Shown: positions 60,783 to 64,000 of the stretch, one piece after another
How the letters are laid out: the number at the start of each line of letters is the position of its first letter
Numbering within the stretch: position 1 is the first letter of the stretch
NCBI GenBank assembly: GCA_037102815.1
Contig: BTPP01000005.1
Span: 372,001 to 436,000 of the forward strand
Length of the DNA: 64,000 bases
Direction: 5' to 3'
Origin: Neurospora intermedia
Lineage: Eukaryota; Ascomycota; Sordariomycetes; Sordariales; Sordariaceae
The notes under the pieces: generated by a model
What the model was told of the DNA's origin: nothing
Databases searched by the model: none
Seen by the model: the letters and a program-made list of their open reading frames with translations, nothing else
Translations under genes and position numbers: made by a program

Positions 60783-62175
60783 ATGTCCAAGACCATGATA
60801 CCGGCGTTGTTCGCCGTCACGATCCCCTTCCTCATCTTATCTATTGTCTTTGCAGGCCTGAGGTTCTACTGCAAGCGACTCAAACAGGCCAAATTCTTTG
60901 TAGACGACTATCTGTTGATCATTTCTTGGGTATGTCATTTCAACAACAACACACCCTCTCTCTCTCTCCAGTGTCATCAGAAACGTTAGTAACTAACACT
61001 CGTGACTGACCTTACCTTGTTGCAGTTTCTTTTGTTTGGTCAAACCGTCATCATCCTATGGTCAACGCAATACGGACTGGGAATCCCTCCTGCCAAGCTC
61101 GACATGAAGAAAGTTCCCACCTTGGTCGCCTGGACGCCCACGGCACTGTTCCTGGCTCTCAACGCAGCCGGCCTGTCGAAACTGTCCTTCTTCATCACCT
61201 TGATTCGCGTCTCTTCGAAGCGGTGGCAGAAAATCGCTCTTTGGGTGGTGGCGATTCACTCGACCATCTTGGTGGTCGGCACATCGGTTCTGGGATTTGT
61301 CGATTGTAATTTCTATCGGAGAAAGGATCCCTTGCATCATGACCATTGCGTCCCCGAGAAGGTCGGTAAGATCTTGGCTCTCACCGTCTTGATGCATGGG
61401 GCTATCGTTGTGAGTACCTACCTACATTCCGAACGCTCGTGGATACCTAAGTACTGTATGCAAGCTCTTCAGACTGATAAAACGTATCACAGGAATTCTG
61501 TTTATCCTTCGTGCCTGCCATGTTGCTGTGGAACTTGGAGATGAAGCGGCGAGAAAAGATCGGTCTCATCTGTGCAATGAGTCTAGGATTCATGTAAGTG
61601 ACAGGTGGCCAACTCACGTCGTGGTATGCTGTTGCTAACATGGAACTGCGCTTTATAGTTCCAGTATCCTAGCAGCGCTAAAGACCAAAGACCATTGGAA
61701 GGCCGTTTTTGGGGGTACGGGAATGCCCAACACGTATATCCTCGGACGCGAGGCAGTGTTTGGGATCACGGAGGTGTGCATGACCATCATCGCCGCCTGT
61801 ATCCCTTTCTTGCGCCCGTTGCTGCACAAGTTTGTGGACAGCAAAGGAAGGATCGAGATGCCGTTGGCGCTGAAGAACATGGCTGCGGATAGTAACGGTA
61901 ACTCTGAAATGGGGCACCCGCACACTCGGCTCGGAAGCTCAAGCACCTTTATGACGACGACGAAACATGGCGGCGCTCGAGAGGACGATGTTGTTGCTAT
62001 CCTCGAGGCTGAAAGTGTGGCGGAAGAACATGACAGCCAGGACGCAGAGTCCAACGAGTCAGGAACCATTGTGCGCAAGACGCACGTGAGCGTACAATCT
62101 AGACCTAGAGAGGTACACGAGGGGGAATGCCGAGGTCATTGTGACGTTGGTGTATCTGGGCCAGGTGTAAACTGA
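60783..62175 (+). CDS. PTH11-like seven-helix receptor (rhodopsin-like fungal domain) 2
   Basis: Exons are 60783-60929, 61026-61409, 61493-61593 and 61659-62175 (382 aa); junction phases 0, 0, 2, as in the paralogue at 53634, and the third exon is 101 bases in both. The same landmarks recur: RFYCKRL...FVDDYLLIISW, QYGLGIP, GLSKLSFFITLIRV, EKIGLICAMSLGFI and CMTIIAACIPFLRP. The N-terminus starts directly in helix 1 (MSKTMIPALFAVTIPFL), with no CFEM domain. The C-terminal tail is longer than in copy 1 (about 120 residues), polar and Glu/Ser/His-rich, a likely site for regulation or G-protein coupling. The ligand is unknown. The two genes face away from each other, so an inverted duplication or later inversion is implied. 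Confidence 0.9.
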
Positions 62176-63165
62176 TATCCGGGGGCAGTGGTGGGTGTTC
62201 AAGGAGGTCAATGTATGTCAGATCCCTCTTTCAGTCCTTCCAACGTGTAATCTGAGCGGCAGTTGGTCGTCTGTTTTGAATCTGTCTGGATATAGACTTC
62301 CGATCGGATGGGGTATGGTGATGTGGTACATTTTGCTCCCAACTCGGTTCCAGGCGCACACCTGTAAGGTTGTTGTAGCAGCTGTGAGGAAAGGTTATCT
62401 CCGGCAGACATTGAGATGGGAAGGGAACGTCAGATGCTTGGGGGGGGGGGGGGGGGAGAAGATGGAATGTGATCGTCGCGAATCCGGGGCCGTGGCGCGG
62501 GGTAAGAGTCTCGGGCTATGCAGCCTTACCCCCTCGGGTTTCCCCAATCGAGACAATTGTTGAAGCTATTGGGAAGCAAAATCCGGGGTAATTCCCCAAC
62601 TTTCCCCGGGTTCAGTCATGCCATGCTTTCCAACAGAGTGACCACCAATGAGCCATCAGTTCAGCCATACATGAGACGAGATACTCCAACCAGCAGTCTT
62701 TACCCAATCGCCCTAGTCTACCGACCCTCCACGAACGAGAAGCTATGAATGTCCCCAGATTCGATAGCGCTGCCATCCCCAGGCTTGGCAACTTCATGTC
62801 GGCTGCCTTCCTGCCCTGCTTTGGGTAAAATCTCGGGTAAAAGTTGGGGGAGAATGAGGGGAAATAGAGTTAGGTGGGGGTAAAGAAAGGGAAGCCATTC
62901 CAGAAAGTGATCGGCACCGGTTGTCATCATAGGCTTTTTTTTGGGAGAATGTTCCTGAGTAAACGTCGAATGACCAGGTGAAACCATGGTATGTATGCCA
63001 GACGATATCCGGGTGAAGAGAGCCAGAAGATGGCTGGATCCGTTGGATGAATGTGGTGGAGAGGGGACGGAGGCTACATATACCGCCGGCGTCCCTGTCG
63101 TTGTATCCTGTCATCCGCCTCAGGCATCTGCCCTATTCGTTGAGCTTGCGGCCTTGTACGACTCG

Positions 63166-63197
<32 letters not shown>

Positions 63198-63389
63198 TGA
63201 CAGCCGAGAAAGAGAGAAAGATACCTACCTCTAGCTCATCACTAGGCAGGAATGGTGTAGCCATCAGCCAGTCACTCCTTCCCGTCTTTCAGTCCTGTCC
63301 ACCATCGTCAACCACTTCCTCTACCACACTCCTTCTTCTTCTTTTCTTCCTCATCCTCCTGTACCTCTAACCCATCCTTCGCCCTCAAA
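62176..63389. other. Intergenic, no gene seen
   Basis: Contains a G17 tract (62440-62456) and a GACA repeat (about 63170-63197). The rest is promoter of the MFS transporter; no open frame is convincing. Confidence 0.5.
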
Positions 63390-64000
63390 ATGGGGCTCCC
63401 AACCACCACCTCAAAGCCCTCCGTAACAGGCACAGGCACAGGCACAACACCTCCCAACCCCAAATCCAGCATGGAACCCTCCAAAGACGAACTCGACCTA
63501 GTATCATCTCCCACCAAATCCAACCCCAACCTCAACCCAACACAGGCCAACAACCCCTGGACCGCCAAATTCTCCTCCTCCTCCCCGGAATGGCACCAAG
63601 TAACCGAAAAGACGCTCCTCCGCAAAATCGACCTACACCTCCTCCCCTTCCTCATCCTCATGTACCTCCTCAACTTCCTCGACCGGTCCAACCTCGCTCA
63701 AGCCCGCCAGGGGACACTGGAGGCCGACCTCGGCATGTCCGGCACAGACTTCAATCTCGCCACGTCCATTTTCTTCGTTGCCTACTTACTTATGCAACTT
63801 CCGTCCAACATGCTGATTACGCGACTGCGGCCGTCGATTTACTTGTCAAGCGCAATGGCGCTGTGGGGAGCGGTGAGTGCGTGTAATGCTGCCAGTCAAA
63901 AGTTTACGCATTTGCTGGTGGTGCGAATCTGTTTGGGGATTGTCGAGGCGCCGTTTTTTCCCGGCGCGGTGTTCTTGATGAGTAGTTGGTATAGTCGGGC
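63390..64000 (+). CDS. MFS transporter, anion:cation symporter type, 5' part
   Basis: An ATG at 63390 opens a frame of 203 codons that runs off the window, so the gene is incomplete here. A 70-residue polar N-terminus (Thr/Gly/Pro/Ser-rich, then EWHQVTEKTLLRKIDLHLLP) leads into helix 1 (FLILMYLLNFLDRSNLAQAR). This is the standard opening of the fungal Dal5-like ACS subfamily. SIFFVAYLLMQLPSNMLI and LGIVEAPFFPGAVF, seen further on, are also typical of that group. The segment WGAVSACNAASQ reads straight through a potential GTGAGT donor, and the frame continues in family order, so I infer no intron there. Members take up organic anions such as allantoate, nicotinate or pantothenate at the plasma membrane. 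The substrate cannot be told from this part. Confidence 0.9.
   Translation, partial: MGLPTTTSKPSVTGTGTGTTPPNPKSSMEPSKDELDLVSSPTKSNPNLNPTQANNPWTAKFSSSSPEWHQVTEKTLLRKIDLHLLPFLILMYLLNFLDRSNLAQARQGTLEADLGMSGTDFNLATSIFFVAYLLMQLPSNMLITRLRPSIYLSSAMALWGAVSACNAASQKFTHLLVVRICLGIVEAPFFPGAVFLMSSWYSR

Overview
The window is genomic DNA of a filamentous ascomycete, most probably Neurospora or a close relative in the Sordariaceae. The evidence is short GT-AG introns in nearly every gene, fungal-only families (CFEM, PTH11-like receptors, Zn2Cys6 factors, NPS6-type siderophore synthetase), TAGG/CCTA microsatellites, and a lone dispersed 5S rRNA gene with a TATA box at -29 to -26. From memory, the NPS6-type synthetase and an RNA-dependent RNA polymerase (RRP-3) lie close together in the Neurospora crassa genome, which fits, but I could not run a search. 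All multi-exon models below were built by hand from splice signals and frame continuity.

Layout. 1-15 kb: an OS-9/Yos9 ER lectin, a 5.7 kb gap without genes, a Zn2Cys6 transcription factor, two weakly supported small genes and a Cys-rich orphan protein. 15.7-17.2 kb: two tandem secreted CFEM proteins. 18.6-34 kb: an iron/siderophore block with a full-length ABC transporter (minus), a GNAT acetyltransferase (minus) and the NPS6-like synthetase (plus, 2035 aa). The intergenic DNA of this block holds eight exact copies of ATCWGATAA, the known binding motif of fungal GATA-type iron repressors (SRE/SreA). 34.7-46 kb: a secreted Cys-rich protein, an EthD plus alpha/beta-hydrolase fusion, the RNA-dependent RNA polymerase and a short MetE-like protein with all zinc ligands. 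49-52.7 kb: a multi-spanning membrane protein, a secreted cytochrome-b domain protein (AA8) and the 5S rRNA gene. 53.6-62.2 kb: two PTH11-like seven-helix proteins with identical intron architecture, facing away from each other across a 5.8 kb gap. The right edge cuts an ACS-family MFS transporter.

How the genes may work together (inference). NPS6 builds an extracellular hydroxamate siderophore (coprogen type in Neurospora). The ABC transporter is a candidate exporter, and the GNAT a candidate modifying enzyme or a bystander. SRE would repress the set when iron is plentiful. The nearby CFEM pair could bind haem or iron at the surface. No ornithine monooxygenase or hydroxyornithine transacylase is in the window, so the pathway must be completed elsewhere in the genome.
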